This document shows, in pieces, positions 12,184 through 26,400 of a stretch of 64,000 nucleotides of DNA (the stretch's first letter is position 1; each line of letters begins with the position of its first letter). The notes under the pieces were generated by a model. The model saw nothing but the letters and a program-made list of their open reading frames with translations. It did not search any database and was not told where the DNA came from. The position numbers were made by a program, and so were the translations under genes. Origin of the DNA: Halichondria panicea. Taxonomy: Eukaryota; Porifera; Demospongiae; Suberitida; Halichondriidae. Location: NCBI RefSeq assembly GCF_963675165.1, contig NC_087388.1, forward strand, positions 2,396,800 through 2,460,799, read 5' to 3'.

Positions 12184-15100
12184 ATGAAGTGCCTGGAACT
12201 GCTCACCAGTGTCCTCACCAATGATTACTTCACATTATTCAAGTTCGTTGTCCCTTTGGCCCTCACTGATGTCATTGCTGACGTAGGAGAGCAGGTGATA
12301 TTGTTGTAATAACTGCCTTCTATTAATACTATACTCAGGTACATTAAATACAACAACTCCTTGCTCAGTACCGTAATTGATGTAATTACAGCGCCAAAAA
12401 AACCCATTCCTGAGTGCAGTGGCGCATAAAAAAATTGCGTTCAGCCCAGCTGGTGCTTATGTTCTACTATATATACTATAGACTTTTTAGAGAAAATGAG
12501 CGTGGTCAATCTCAGTTTCACTTGCATGCTAGGTTCAACAGGGTCAAAAGGTCAAGGATAATAACACTAGAGTGCATGCTGCATTTCTGACCTTTGGACC
12601 CAATGCGTTAGTACTTAACATGCATACGCAAACTGCCTTTTAATCGTTTGAAGGCATATTAATACAGTAGACTCTCACTATTCATGCTCTCTGAAGTACG
12701 GCCACCTCGATATACCGGCCATTTGGTTTGGCATGAATTGCTAGCAAGATGTTTACTGCACAAAACTCACCCTGAAGTACAGCCACTTGCTATTCCGTAT
12801 ACTGGCCAGTGCTGGCTGCCCCAAAGTAGGTTTTTGATTACGTTTATTACGGCCGGATATGACGTTTTAGGTGTGGTTTAGCAGATAAAATCTTAAATAG
12901 AGAGCAGAACGATTCATTTCCTTCATTATCCTCGAGACAAGAACTATCTATACAGCTTTCAGCAGCAGCTTGGTGCTCTCCACAATTTGCTGCCTGAGCA
13001 TGTCTTTGTTTGCATTCTTAATAGCAGAGCCATGGAGAAGAACTAACGTTCCTTCTTTTTTGCCTCCACCACGCGAGCATGCATGCACTCTCTAAATGCA
13101 CCTCTCTACAAACGCACCTCTCTGAAAAATGCACCTCACTGAGAAACGCACCTCTTTGAAAAATGTACGGTAATCTCTCTATACAAAACACACCTCTCTA
13201 AAAAAATTGCACCCCTATTTCTTTAAACACACCTCTGCATAAAAAACAGTAGTTCCTCTTTTTTTAAAACGCACCTCTACTTTTTTACTGCTACTTTTGG
13301 CGGTAATCACCTCCCATAAAAGGTGTCCTAAGATGTCATATAATTCGTCACATAAGAAAGTAGGTCTACATGTATTAAATGAAGTAAGGCCAGACCAAAT
13401 TGATTAAGTCACGCCATATGAGTCGTTAGTTTCTCGTCCTCTGCCCTCTTCCTGTCATTGCTAGTCGTTTCATTAGATGAAATTGCTTGGTTACGGTAAA
13501 CTGTTTGCTCATTAATTATTCATGAGCTAGATCTAGTGATTGTGAGCAGCTAGAATAAGCTGAAAGTCCGGCTGAAACGCAGTAGTTATTTTATGGCTCA
13601 AATATACACTTTTACTAGGTTTACAGTCTACTGTAGCTTCACTATTATATGCAGGGTGGCTCGAGAGATATTTTGAAAAAAGGCTACTAAAAGCTCATAA
13701 GAGGCTGTTTTCCTTGGCTCTGACCGCCATTTTAAGTGGAGTTAGTCTACATAATTATTTTGTGAGAGTTTCTTGGCCTGGAAAGAAAAAAACGCTTCGA
13801 GCCGCCCTCCAGAATAGTAAGAAGCATCATATAAGAAGCATCATATAAGAAGCATCATGTAAAGCAAGAACACAGAAGTTTAAAACTAGAGCACTAAAGT
13901 GCAAACCCTCGGCTGGTGACATGATAATAAAGAAACCAGAAGAGTGATTAATGCAGTGCATGTAGCATGTATGACTAGCACAGCAACTCAAGAGCAATAA
14001 AACTAAACCAGACTGGAGGCATGCTGAAACATTGAGTGGTACATGTCACATTAGACATACACTGTGGACTGGGATCACAGCAAAGAAGCCTGTTTAGAGA
14101 AGTATGGCTCCTGCCAGGCTGGAGTATAGGATCCAGTGTCAGCCAACAACCAGTCAAAATTTTAGCTTTCTACTATCTTATTCAATTGTTCCTGGTACGG
14201 ATCACTTCAGCTGCAACTACGTAATCAAGGCCACGTGTAGCTATAGCTAGCTGCAACGTGCAAGTTCAAGCTTCTTAGCTTTTGCTCGACAATAAAGCTT
14301 TAACATCAAAATCTGCCACTATTTAAACGAAGATATTGTTCTGTGAAGGCTATCCATGCTGTAAACGCAGCGCTGTGGTACCCAGGTGAGTAGATATACC
14401 TGTGACAAACAAACAAACAGACCAACAGACTACTATACCCGTGGCCGCCCACGCGCACCTCGGGTAATGACTACTATAGTTTGTGTTGTTTCTAGTAACT
14501 TGATGATCACTCAGAGCTTCCACTGGAAGATCTTTTAAAGACTAATGCTTGTCATACAGAATGATACACTAATATATTTGTCATGTACATGTATGTGCTT
14601 CAAACTTCTATCATGGCATTTATATAGTTTCACAAAAATCATTATAAGAAAATCATGAATATTCATGAGCAAAATTTAATGGTTTACCGTAACCTTAAAG
14701 TGCATGTTGAATTTTTGTGATTCTTTAATGAAATTCATCGATGATGTCTCGAGCTTATAATATTTGTGATAGTAAGGTCTCTCGAACTGCAATTCTTTCT
14801 TCCTCTTCAATTCGAGTCTTTTGACAAGCTTCGTCTCACTTGTTGTCGAACTTCCCCTAGCCTTGCCAGCAGATGGTGTATTTGATATGGCGTAGGGAAC
14901 GCCATTGCCGTCGCCGTTGTTGAGCTGTATCAGTTTCATCCATTAAAAACATGTAATTGATAGAACAAAATTAATGATCGTCACACTAAAAAGCTTGAAA
15001 CGATCGTGACACAAACAGACAGCTGGATATTCGGTCATATATCCTGTCACTGACCCTTCTCTGCAGTACTCGCTACTATGGGACCAGCCTCAGGGCTCTC

Positions 15101-17455
15101 CCCAATAACCCGTGGCGCCGCGGCTTAATAATTCTGGTCTCTCTCTGCCTCTGGTCATGCATGTGTTCTGTTGCATGTGATCAAACTGTTCACGTGCACC
15201 GATTAGAGCAATCTGACAAGGAAGGTTATAATGATGCGGTGCAAATTTTGAATGCGGGCAGACGACAGGAATCAATTAATGTAGTTACGGTGCATGGGCT
15301 TAATATGTATGAAACAAAGAGCAGTTTACCATAACTACCCCTCCCCAGTTCCTGAACAGGAGTCTGGCCAGCTCTGTGAATGTCGTGGACACTCTGGCTG
15401 CATTCGGTTTAGCCTATGTCTTTGTCAAGCTCTTCGTTGGGATGCTACAAGAGGTCAAACAAGTGGGTGTGGTCTTGGTACACGACCGGCCAGGATTTCA
15501 CAAGCTACTGCTCTGTGTGGTTGTCATGGGAATTGGTGTCACTATAATCATTGTTGTGATTGGTGAGCATGCCATTAACTTTACACGTTGACTATTGCCA
15601 GCGCGGCCTTTGAAGTTTCTAAGTGCGTTTATGTTTACCAATTTCCAACTCTTTATCTGTACGTTGTATTGACAATGATACAACTAGTGTTCAAGCTGGC
15701 GCTGTGCTAATGCCTCTCGCCATGTTTTTGCTTTCACTCTAAAGTATTAGAGTGTTATTAGTTTCTATAATGAATTTTATATTAAAGTTAGCTTATCTAT
15801 ATAAAGTCACTGAGAAGAAAAGACTTATTTACATGCATCTATTGTTGTTATTTATTGTATTATGTGGCTTACCAGGACCTCAAGAAAGAAGAAAATTGAT
15901 TCTTCCAGGATCTGTAGTTCAGTGTATATAATATCTAAGAAGAAAAGACCTGTGTACATGCATATTGTTATCTATATATTGTTATATGGTAGTGTTTTGT
16001 GGCTTGATTCTGCCAGGAGGATCTGGATCTGGATATTATTTTCTCACACGTGGGGAATGAGCGCGCATGCGCATTACATCCATATAGGAATAATTAAAGG
16101 GTGTGTCCAATAATGGCTACTGCTAGCTAGCTGTTTTAACAGATATTTTCTGAGTATTGTAGCTAACAAAAAGCTAGCGCTTGAGTGCAAGGCTAACTCA
16201 TATGTTGAATAGAAAGTTTGTGCGGACAGATGATGCTATGAAAGATCCTGAAGAGACTGCAACAGCCTTCAATGTGAGTCAAACTAGCCATAACTCGAGA
16301 AAGAAGCTTTAGTTTGCTAATCCACGAATCAAAATCCAAGAGAACGTGGCTAGAAGCCTATAGAAGCTGTTAGTTTTCGTCGCATTGTAACCGTTGAGCA
16401 GTTATAGCTGGAATACACACACACACACACAGACAGACAGACACACACACAGTCAGCTTTACCGTATCCCTCGTGCGGCTACGCCTCGAGGCATAATTAT
16501 GCTGCAATAGCTGGTAAAGTCAATGCATGGTTTTCTAGAAAATTTTATCAGATGCCTGGTATTTGTTTTTATTGATGGAGATTCCAGTATTCTACGTTTA
16601 TATTAGATTTCCCCTTTTCAGCCAAGACTCAGCTGGGGGTGTGGCTAATCAAGGACCTCCATCGCGTGTCAGACAATGTAGCAGAGCTAACGTACACTGC
16701 ATTTTTCTATCTCTCTGTCTTCCCTCTCATTGATTCCATTGTAAGTACAGGGAGATATGTGTAACGGGTGGGAAACTATACTTCTGTAGTGGTTGAGCTG
16801 GCATGAAGTCTTACAAATGCAGGCCCATTCCACCGTTTCTATACATATATACATGTATACATGCACTCCCGGTTCTTGTGTGGTACAGTTGTGTTAATTG
16901 CACTGGAAATTATGCCATGCTATAAACTATTGTTTTAATCTCAAAATCCATCAACCCCCGGCCCTCTCAGTCATGGTATCATGGCGGAGTGTTGCTACAG
17001 TACAGACACAGCTCTCTAGTCGGGTTTGCTTCATTCGCTGAGATCATGGCTCAGGTGATTATCACTCTACTGTATTTTTCTAGTGTAGTGTTATGTATAC
17101 GCACAGTCATGTATGTACTAATAATCACTATAACATTGTGTTTCTGTCCATTACTTTGCTTTGATGGTTCAAAAACCACAGTCTGGAGTATATTAGTAAA
17201 ACCAGTAGGTTTTACATAGGATTGGCAGTGGGTTTGCCCGTGTTTAGCAATATTTCAATTATTTTGACTCATGTTCAAACTGTTCTATCTCTGCAGGGAA
17301 AGGCCACATCAAGAAACTGGCTGAACAAATAGTTTATTTAGCCTTTTCTCTCTTTGTATCTCTCATTTCATAATCCATAAACATTTTAATGAATGAATAT
17401 TTTCATTTTAAAAATTGCACTATTTCGACGTTTCACCGCTCTTTGTCTGACTGAC

Positions 17456-17488
<33 letters not shown>

Positions 17489-20400
17489 TTCTTGCCCAGC
17501 ATTTACTCCAAGTACAGCCATCTCCAGGACATTCTGCACAGGGTTTCCAAACGACTACAACCTGGATTACAAAGCGCTTCTTCAGATTTGCGATTGCTTC
17601 CACAAGGCAGATGACCTCTCAGTCTCTATTTCTCTTACCTAGACAATTCCGCCATCTTTAATGACTCAGCAATTGCGTTGTGGCCAATAATAATAGATAG
17701 GCGTGGCTAATAAACCGTGCGCCTAAAATCAGTGCAGCAGTGCTTTTCCAGAGCCTGAGGTGTTCCTTTTCTTCACACTGTTCAGCTCTAGCTCCCTTTC
17801 TCTGACAGGCATGCTATATGCACTGGCTAGATATCATGCTCTTAAAATGGCTGTCATTTAATACTGATTCGCAAATTCAACATAATTATCAAGCAATAAA
17901 TTATTACTCTAATTATTAGTCCAGAGATATTCGAGAAGATATCTGATTAGTCCTGTCTTCTCTTCTTGTACTGCCTCTTGACGTTCCACTTATGCATGTC
18001 ATGATACGTAAACTGTACTGAAAAAGAAAGGGAATCCGACTAGAAAAACATTTGCAATGTGAAAAATTGCTAGGATTGGCCAGGGGAACCACAAAAAAGC
18101 GTGGGAACAAGAAATCAGACGAGAGCATAACTCCAATCCGTTACAACGTCATGAACATGTACAATACATAGTATATTAAATAATAGACTGTGTTCCAGAT
18201 CCACCTATCAGCTTCCATCCACCACATCATTCACCAGTACGGTCCGTGCATGTTACTACGCATGGATGGACTGTGTGTACCTGTGCTCAACACTGCATGT
18301 ATTAGGAACATCAATTCATCACAAATCATCATGATTATGTGCCCCACATTCTAAAATGGATGTATAATAAATATATATAGGGATTGGTCATCACTCCACC
18401 AGTAAAAATTGCGTGGCATATTGGCTGGGAAAACATGGGAAAACTACCAGTATACATGTGATTGACGTTGTAACGGATTGGAGTTATGCTCTCGTCTGAT
18501 TTCTTGTTCCCACGCTTTTTTGTGGTTCCCCTGGCCAATCCTAGCAATTTTTCACATTGCAAATGTTTTTCTAGTCGGATATTATGTATGTTTTGGCCGA
18601 GCTTTTAATTGTCATCTCTACCCAATTCGTAGGAAGTGGAATTTCACAGCTTCAATATATCCCCCCTCCCCCTTACAGATATTCTGTGTGGCAGTGCTAT
18701 TGTACACACCCCTAATATGCAGTGCTCCCATTGTCGTCCCCATAATCTCCGCCTACTGTGGGGTCATCACCCGTTGTGTCATCACTCTAGGCGGGTTCTA
18801 TAGACTGGTGTATCCAAAGCTCAGCAAGAACACTGTCGTGAGTGGGAATTATATCATGATTTGCTTCTCAATATGTGAGTATTACTGATACGTATGCTGA
18901 GATTCTGCCGGATGTGTGTTTAGTATCTTGATCGGGTATAATTGCAAACCCATTTAAGATTGTGTTGATGAGGTGGGTGCTAGCTGTAAATTGTAATGAA
19001 CTGAACACAGGCTCGTACTCCTAGGAGACCAGGGTGCCGAGTCTATGACAACAAAGCGTTTTAGCTTTACTTATCTTGTGGCCTAATTTTTCCACAGGAA
19101 AAGGTAACTATACTGAGGCTAGTCTTGTTCATATCTCCTCTGGTGTTTGTGCTGGGTATTCAGAGGGTGAGTTGACCCATGATCAATCTCCTCGTGGCAC
19201 GCTACTCCCCTAACGAGTGCCAGGCTGCCACAGCTGTCGCTGTTCTGACAGCAACGTACCCTTTAGGCAGAATGGCTTATGGATGGCTTAATCAGCTCAG
19301 AACTGTCTCGCCAACTTTTCAGAAGGTGATTTGTCCAAGATTTGTTTTTCATAGACTAGTGTATGCACTGCAGTACGTCACAATTAAAAAGTTAATGGAT
19401 AGAACGTGTGCATGCTCCTGTCCTTTTGCATACAGAAGCGAGAAGACAATTCTCGTCGTGTAATTGCTGGAAAAAAAATTGCGATCTTCATCATCGCAAC
19501 TTTGGCGTTCTCTTTCCTGGTAAGCTATATTGTTCAGGGTGGAATCACAGAAGAATAATTATAAATGCAAGCTTTTGAAAGCTTGCACTTATATACATTT
19601 AGAGACCTTGTCAATGGCTTACATGGGGTCAATTTTAAATTTGTTACCTAGACTCCCTGACCACTACATGCACTCCAAACATAATTGTATGGTTATATAC
19701 ATGTATGGTTTGTATACGTATGTTTCTATGATTTTGTGCTGCATTACTAATAGTATGTGATTCAGTTTCTCATGAATGCGCAGTTCTCTCTGTGTGTGTA
19801 CTGGGTGCCCGGTGTGTCAGTTGCCATCCTGGTGTCAGCAGTGGGCATCCCTCACTACCTTTCCCTGCTCTGTGTCGACCCTCTCAGAGTGTTTGCCTTC
19901 TTATGCTTCACTGGTATATTCTCCATGTATGCACGTGTACTGCATGCCAGAGCTGACCTGCATACATGCATGTATATCAACAACCTTAATTGTTACCCAA
20001 CCATAAAATGCGTGGTTGTTACAAGTTTGTCATGTATATATAATAATACCAAGAGTTCATAATAGACCAAGAATATCGAACTTCCTATATGAGTACAGTA
20101 ACACTGTGTGGAAAGTAACGTGACATGCACGTGAGCTGCATAACGCTCATTTCCTCAGTCTGAGTTTATTGCGTAATGAAAAGATAGCTGCTAATCTTAG
20201 TCCTAACTTTAGCTTTATAGATGATGCAACCCTTGGGCCAGGGATAGCTGAGATTGAAGTAGAGACTGTGTTAGAGCAAAGCAAGCCTAACAGAAAGCGA
20301 AGCAGTACTGTCAGCAGTGAAGGTGAAAGCAGTTCCAAAAGAGAAAGGAACAGAAAAGTACTGAACAAGGAACAGAAGCGAATGATACTATTTTGTCTTT

Positions 20401-23400
20401 GTGATGCTGAAAGTAACGAAGTTAGTTCTTTTTTTGAAGCTAAAGTAAACAGTGAAAAACTGTATTATCCTGTCCTGAAGAAAAAATGTTTTGAGAAAGC
20501 ATTCAATCTTGTGATTTTTTCATGGATCTGCTCAATTTCTTTGGTGAAGCTTTTGTTCAGATCTACAAATCTTGTGACCAAGGAAAGTTTATGAAGTTCC
20601 AGTTAGAGTGGCGCAAAATGTGTAGTAGTATTTTTTGCTTCCCTCAAGTATGGCTATCGAAGAGTCGGGATGGTCTCCTAGACTTCAGCTGAAGACAGAT
20701 ATGGAAAAAATAAGACAAACATGGATTAGTTTTTGTGAAGGAAAAGATGTAAGTGAGTGGAACTGAAATGCTGTGATGATTACCGTATCTGCTGCTGCTT
20801 ATTACGTTGTTGACCAAATGTCAGCAAGAAATTCGTGATGGAGAGTCTGGAAACCCAATCGAAGAATGTGTTAAAGAAGAAGATTCTGTTTATTACAGGT
20901 TTTGTGGAGCAGCGTTGTCAAGCATGCTGCATAGTCGTTACGAAAAGAGAGTTGAGCCTGACAAAAAAGATTATATTCAGCGAGAAATTGTTGTTCTTAG
21001 GGGCCATCAAGTGTGATGACAAAAGTCATACAGAGATCGTGGCTTTATCCAGGATTTTAAGTTTGGGGAGGGAGGTTTAAAAATGTGAGGCCACGCCCAC
21101 TTCCGCTCACCACACCCCCTATATTGTTTGTTGTTGGTGCCTATTAGCGATGTGCTCCTGGCAATGTGCATTGACAGGCAACTCCATGTAACTTGGTATG
21201 CTGGTTCAGGGCCGTAGCCACCAACTTTGGAATAATTAAAGGGTGTGTCCAAAGAAATCAAGTTCACAATTAGTTGGGCGTGGCCCGACCGTCTCCCTGA
21301 TGGGAGCAGGGGCGGATCCAGGGGTGATTTTGAGGGGCTGAAGCCCCCCCCCTTTTGAAAAACTACCTATGTATTGCTAGTCTGAGGTTACAACAATTTT
21401 GCCACCAACCTTGTTACTTATGCATCTGCATGTAGACTCACTGACTTAAGAGATGCTAGACAACAGCCAAGTCTAGCTACTAAGAGTATAAAGGATGTAG
21501 GCTAGCTAGCTGGACGTACGTACATGCTATAGCTAGAACTAATATAAAAGTGCATAGGTCAACTATTGCTGTTGCTGAGTCAGCTCCTGCAATGTTTGTA
21601 GCCTCGATCATATCCTCTCCTAGGCCTTGTGAAGGAGGCTATTAATTGTGCATGCTGTTGAGCTGCAACATGGAGCAGATCTCAGACTTTTTCAGCTAGT
21701 TGCAAACCAGCCTTACCTCCTCTCACTCTCAGTGCAGTCTGGGTAGGCATTGTGATTCTTTCATGTAGTACCAAGAGTGCATGAATGTAGATGTAACATC
21801 TACAGTATACATCCTTTTGTTGATTAGAACGAGTTTTTTGATTAACTTTTTCATATTCAGTATTCACTTATTAATATGACAGTTCAAAGGTAAAAGTGTG
21901 AGCAAATTGTAAAAAAGCAAAAAATTTTGCCTCCGGCGAGGCGGGAGGAGGATACTCCCCCTCCCACACCCACCCCTTGGGTGGCTCCGCCACCCTCGTA
22001 CGGGGCTTCGCCCCTCTCTACTAGCCCCCCCCTTTCATTTTTCCTGGATCCGCCCCTGGGGAGGTCGGGTTGCAAGCCTATCTGGGATTTGTTCTGCAGC
22101 ATTATGTAACACTGCCATGAATATTCTTCTTCTCAAGTGGGTGTTAACCGACATGATGACGTGGATAAAAAACCACAGCATACAGCATACTGCATGCGGT
22201 TTCGCAACTAGATGCAAACGGAAGTGTAACCAAGCACGTGAAAAATGCTGCAATCTGATAGGGCGCCACTATAGTGGCGCTAGAACAAATCCCAGATAGG
22301 CTTGCAACCCGACCTCCTGTCAGGAGACGGTCGAGCCACGCCCAACTAGTTCACAATGGCTACTATAGCTAGCTGTTTTAACATATCTTTTCTGACTCTT
22401 GTAGCTAACAAAAAGCTAGCGTTTTAGTGCAAGGCTAACTCATGTGTTGAATAGAAAGTTTGTGCAGACAGATGATGCTATGAAAGATTCTGAAGAGACT
22501 GCAAAAGCCTTCAAGGTGAGTCAAACTAGCCATAACTCGAGAAAGAAGCTTTAGTTTGCTAATCTACGAATCAAAATCCAAGAGAACGTGGCTAGAAGCC
22601 GCTGTTAGTTTTCGTCGCATTGCAACCGTTGAGCAGTTACAGCTGGAACAGACAGACAGACACACAGACAGACACACAGTCAGCTTTACCGTATCCCACG
22701 TGCGGCTACGCCTCGAGGCATAATTATATACTTGTTCTAATATAGTCAGGTTTCTATTGCCGTACTTTTTCTTGTGTAACGGTCTTGTGTAATGGTACAT
22801 TTCGAGGCATGTCTCAGTAATATTTGCCACTGTGATGAGAGGCAACAACTGACTTGTTACACAAATACTTTGCTCTAGCTGTAGTGTAGTTTACACTGTC
22901 AAGCTTACTCCCACTCAAGTGCTTGTATTGAGCGAAGAGGGTTTCTACTGAACTTCCAGACACTCGCAGTGGTGAGATGAAGTAGTCAGGGTATCTCGCA
23001 ATGAAATCCTTGCAATGTAACTTAAATCCAGTAGTTAGAATTCTTATAATTATTATCCCAAGCTGAAGGGAGAGGTCTTTGGAAACGTATGATGGGTCTG
23101 CTAAAATAATAGGGAACACAAGTATAACTTACGACAGTCAAAATAATAACATGACTTTTTTCAAACAATCAAGCCACTTGTTGAAGAATGACATTCCTAT
23201 GTCTATGTAACACTTGACTATGTTCACTTGTGATTCGGTCATGGGAAAGAAACCCTCTCTCAAAGAGTTTATTACAAGTTTCCACAGAGTATCGAAAGGG
23301 GGTGGTGATTGAGACACGTAATGAAAGAGTTCCGTCAAAACGTGTTCCTGCTGCATGTGTTTAATACAGACGATAAAATTTTATTATAATTACGGGTTTA

Positions 23401-26400
23401 CCTGCATGTTAAATAGTTCAAATGTTCACTTTTTACTCAGATCGATCTTAGAAGCACATGGCCAGAACTCTGGTGCATATGTCTACCAAACATCACATGA
23501 CATACAATAAGTTCTAAGTACATAGGTCATAGGTTAGAGTCAGAGTTTATTAAGTTCATCAGTTCAGCATCTCTGCTACATGCATTATTTTAGCTGGCAA
23601 AACATTTAGTTTAGTCCAGGCATCACGAAGAACATAAGACTCTCTCATCTTTAGTATCGCACAAGCGCAGCCAGAGTTACGTCTATCACATTCTCGTTTA
23701 TACATATCGATTACTGTTTGCCATCCAAACTGAACACTATCCAGGGTAAATGCCTTAGTGCCTCCTCGTTGAGAAGAATAGAGGGCATTAATCATGTTCT
23801 TTAGCTATAAGAAATTGGTGTCATAATAAATACATGCAAAGGCTGAGATTTACCTGGTGAGAGGGACAAATAAGCCAGTAAATACTTCTTAAAGGATCGA
23901 AAGGATTGGTAAATACTGGCTCAACCTCAGAATCACCACAAGCTCCTCCAACACTGGCAGTGGCTTTGATAACAGAGACATTCGCAGCTGCAGCATCACA
24001 CACAAAACAACTTGTTTTGAAACGATAAACATGAAACATTCTCAACGACTCTAAAACACACCAGAGGATAAACCAAATTCCAACGATTGTCTTTCTTCCC
24101 GGTAGCTATAGAAACATAAGCATGCATGCATGCACGGTAAAATTTAATGGTAAATTAACTCAACTGTTTCACTCTTGATCTTCTTGAAACTCCATTTGTA
24201 TATGTACACATAACTTCTTCCATATCTTTTTCGAGGATACTTGCACTTTTGGCTAGCAAGTAGTGCCAAAGTAGGCAGTTTTTGGAATCTACTCGGCTTA
24301 TTGGGTGGCTTGTCCTCCTAACATTTTTGGGATGATAACGAATTACTTCATAGTATTTTTATTGTATGTCTTGATATGTAATCCTGGGCAAAACTTATAG
24401 TTGCTTTCTATAGATATAGTCTTAAGAATATCAAGATACTTGTCATCACTGGAAATCAATCCTTTTCCTAACAGTAGTCTTTGCCTTCTTAGACTTAGGA
24501 ATACTTTCTACAGTTACTAATTGCAACCGCTTTCTACTTTCTATTTCTAATTCTGCACTCTGCATAGCTAGCTAGCTCATAAATAATTGCTCGCACAGAA
24601 ATATCTCATAGATACGTACGTAGCTAAATTGCACCAACATGTGAGTAGCGTCACAATAAGTCATACAGCGTCATGCAGCTCACGTGCATGTCACGTTACT
24701 TTCCACACAGTGTTACTGTACTCCTATAGGAAGTTCGATACTCTTCCTTTTATTATGAACTCTTGATAATATTGCCAGAGCTGACCTGCATAATTATACA
24801 GTCATGCATGTACATTGTATATTATTATTATGCTTAGGTTGGTGTAGTTTCCACAGTGCGCAGCTTGGATTGTTTTTTGTGTAGCTTCCTCCTTTCATGT
24901 ACTGGAAGGATTTGACAATATAATTATTACCGTGTGTATGTGAATCTGTGTGTCTTTCTATATACATGTATAGCTGTCAGCGAAATGACACAGAGACTAC
25001 TTCATATTCTGTGTTGTATTATAATAATAAAGTATTTATTGTGTACTTACGTATGCATAGCTTTACCACCCTAACTTACTGTGTTCTGTAGTGAGTGTGA
25101 GGGCGTCTCTGACTGGATGGCTGACCCTACACAAACAGACCAAGCTCATCGCTCCCAGTGGGTTCATTCGACTGGGCACCAACTTCGCTGTCTTCTTCAC
25201 TCTCAGGGCTCTCGGGTGCATAATATTGTATTTGCAAATTATGCATAGATTAGACATTTCTAAAAGTGCACTATTATCGCATTTCACCGCAAATGAGTGA
25301 CTGACTAAGTAAGTAAGGTTCTTGAGAAGCCTTTCCTCCTTGTTACAAGCTCCTCATGATATTCTGCAATCAGTTTCCAAACAACTACAGTCTTGGCCAT
25401 GGGCAGATTTGCGATCACTTTCACGAGGCACATGACCTCTCAGGCTCGACTTCTGTTACCTAGAAAACTCCGCCATCTTTATGTGACTCTTTGAGAGGCT
25501 CAGGGTTGGCCTCAAATCATTATTGCTCAAGAGAGCGGCCAGTTATCGAGAAGCACATCACAAGTACAGACTGAGCTGCTCATAGCTAACTCTGTCCTCC
25601 AAGTTATTGTTTTCCCGATTCTCATATGTTGCACTCAGGTAGACTAATACTCTGTGTTCCAAGTTTACCTATTGTCTTTCATATGAGCTCCACAAAATCA
25701 TTGAAAAACTACCAGGGAAAAAATTGAATGACGTTATAACGGATTTGTTCTCGTCCTTTCTATGCTTTTTGGTGCTTTTCCCCTGGCCAATCCTAGCACA
25801 TTACAAATGATTATAGTGCACAGTACGTATAGCAACACGTGCACTATAATCACATACTTTTTACATGCCTTAAGGTGACATAATTATTTTCGCAGTATTC
25901 TGCTATTTCTGCGTATGAGAGTAAAATCTCAAATATGTGTACTTTGAGCAGATATTGGAAAATGCAATGAATCTCATAACTCGAGCACTAAAGTGCAAAC
26001 CCTTGGCTGGTGACACGATTATAAAGAAACATGCTGTGCATGTAGTATGTATGACTGAGCTGTCTAGCAGCAACTCGGGAGCAATAAAACTAAGCCAGGC
26101 CGGAGGCATGCTGAAACATTGATGGTACGTGAGATACAGCAATTAATTTTTGTACAACACGTGCACTGTAATACCTTTTTACATGCCTTAAGGTGACATA
26201 CTTTCGCGTGTTAGTTTATACGCGGGTATCAACGTGCAAGTTCAAGCTTTGCTCACTTTTATTCGACCATGAAGCTTTAACATCAAAATGTGGACTAGGT
26301 CCTAGTCTAGGATCACAGCCTGGAGTCTCAGACTCCTGTAGTATGTCAGAGTCAGCTAACAGTGCAACAGACCAGTCACAATTCTAGCTTTCTATTGTAG

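Larger units (their letters stand above)
21258..22350. mobile_element. Inverted-repeat element inserted in an R2 repeat
   Basis: Ends ttcacaa-tagttgggcgtggc and complement, including gaccgtctcc. It splits R2. It contains two more inverted-repeat structures (21309-22059 and 22061-22316). Confidence 0.75.
20050..24775. mobile_element. P-like DNA transposon with two gene remnants, ANKH intron 8
   Basis: Inverted ends of about 100 bp: from aagagttcataata through ggaaagtaacgtgacatgca to cgtgagctgcat at the left, complementary text at 24665-24775. Two frames point inward: plus 20169-21016 and minus 24045-22814. Both are broken, so the copy is inactive. Other repeats (21231-22727) sit between the frames. 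An 18-base direct repeat (gccagagctgacctgcat) lies at 19946 and 24776, flanking the whole. Confidence 0.8.

Noticed and set aside
17295-17332. Possible ANKH exon after ctctgcag
   Set aside because: It runs into a stop after 11 codons and is not needed by the alignment.
18194-18352. Possible extra ANKH exon after a good acceptor (IHLSASIHHIIHQYG)
   Set aside because: Exon 4 joins exon 5 directly in phase and matches human across the join; this stretch lies inside the foldback element 18034-18581.
18478-18888. 136-codon plus frame as a single-exon gene
   Set aside because: Its second half is ANKH exon 5; its first half is the foldback arm and intron.
19173-19175. TGA as a selenocysteine codon
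   Set aside because: The human residue is arginine, not cysteine, and I see no basis for a selenocysteine element.
25500-25640. Possible ANKH exon (TELLIANSVLQVIVFPILI)
   Set aside because: Its phase does not fit exon 9, and exon 9 joins 28644 in phase with continuous human similarity.
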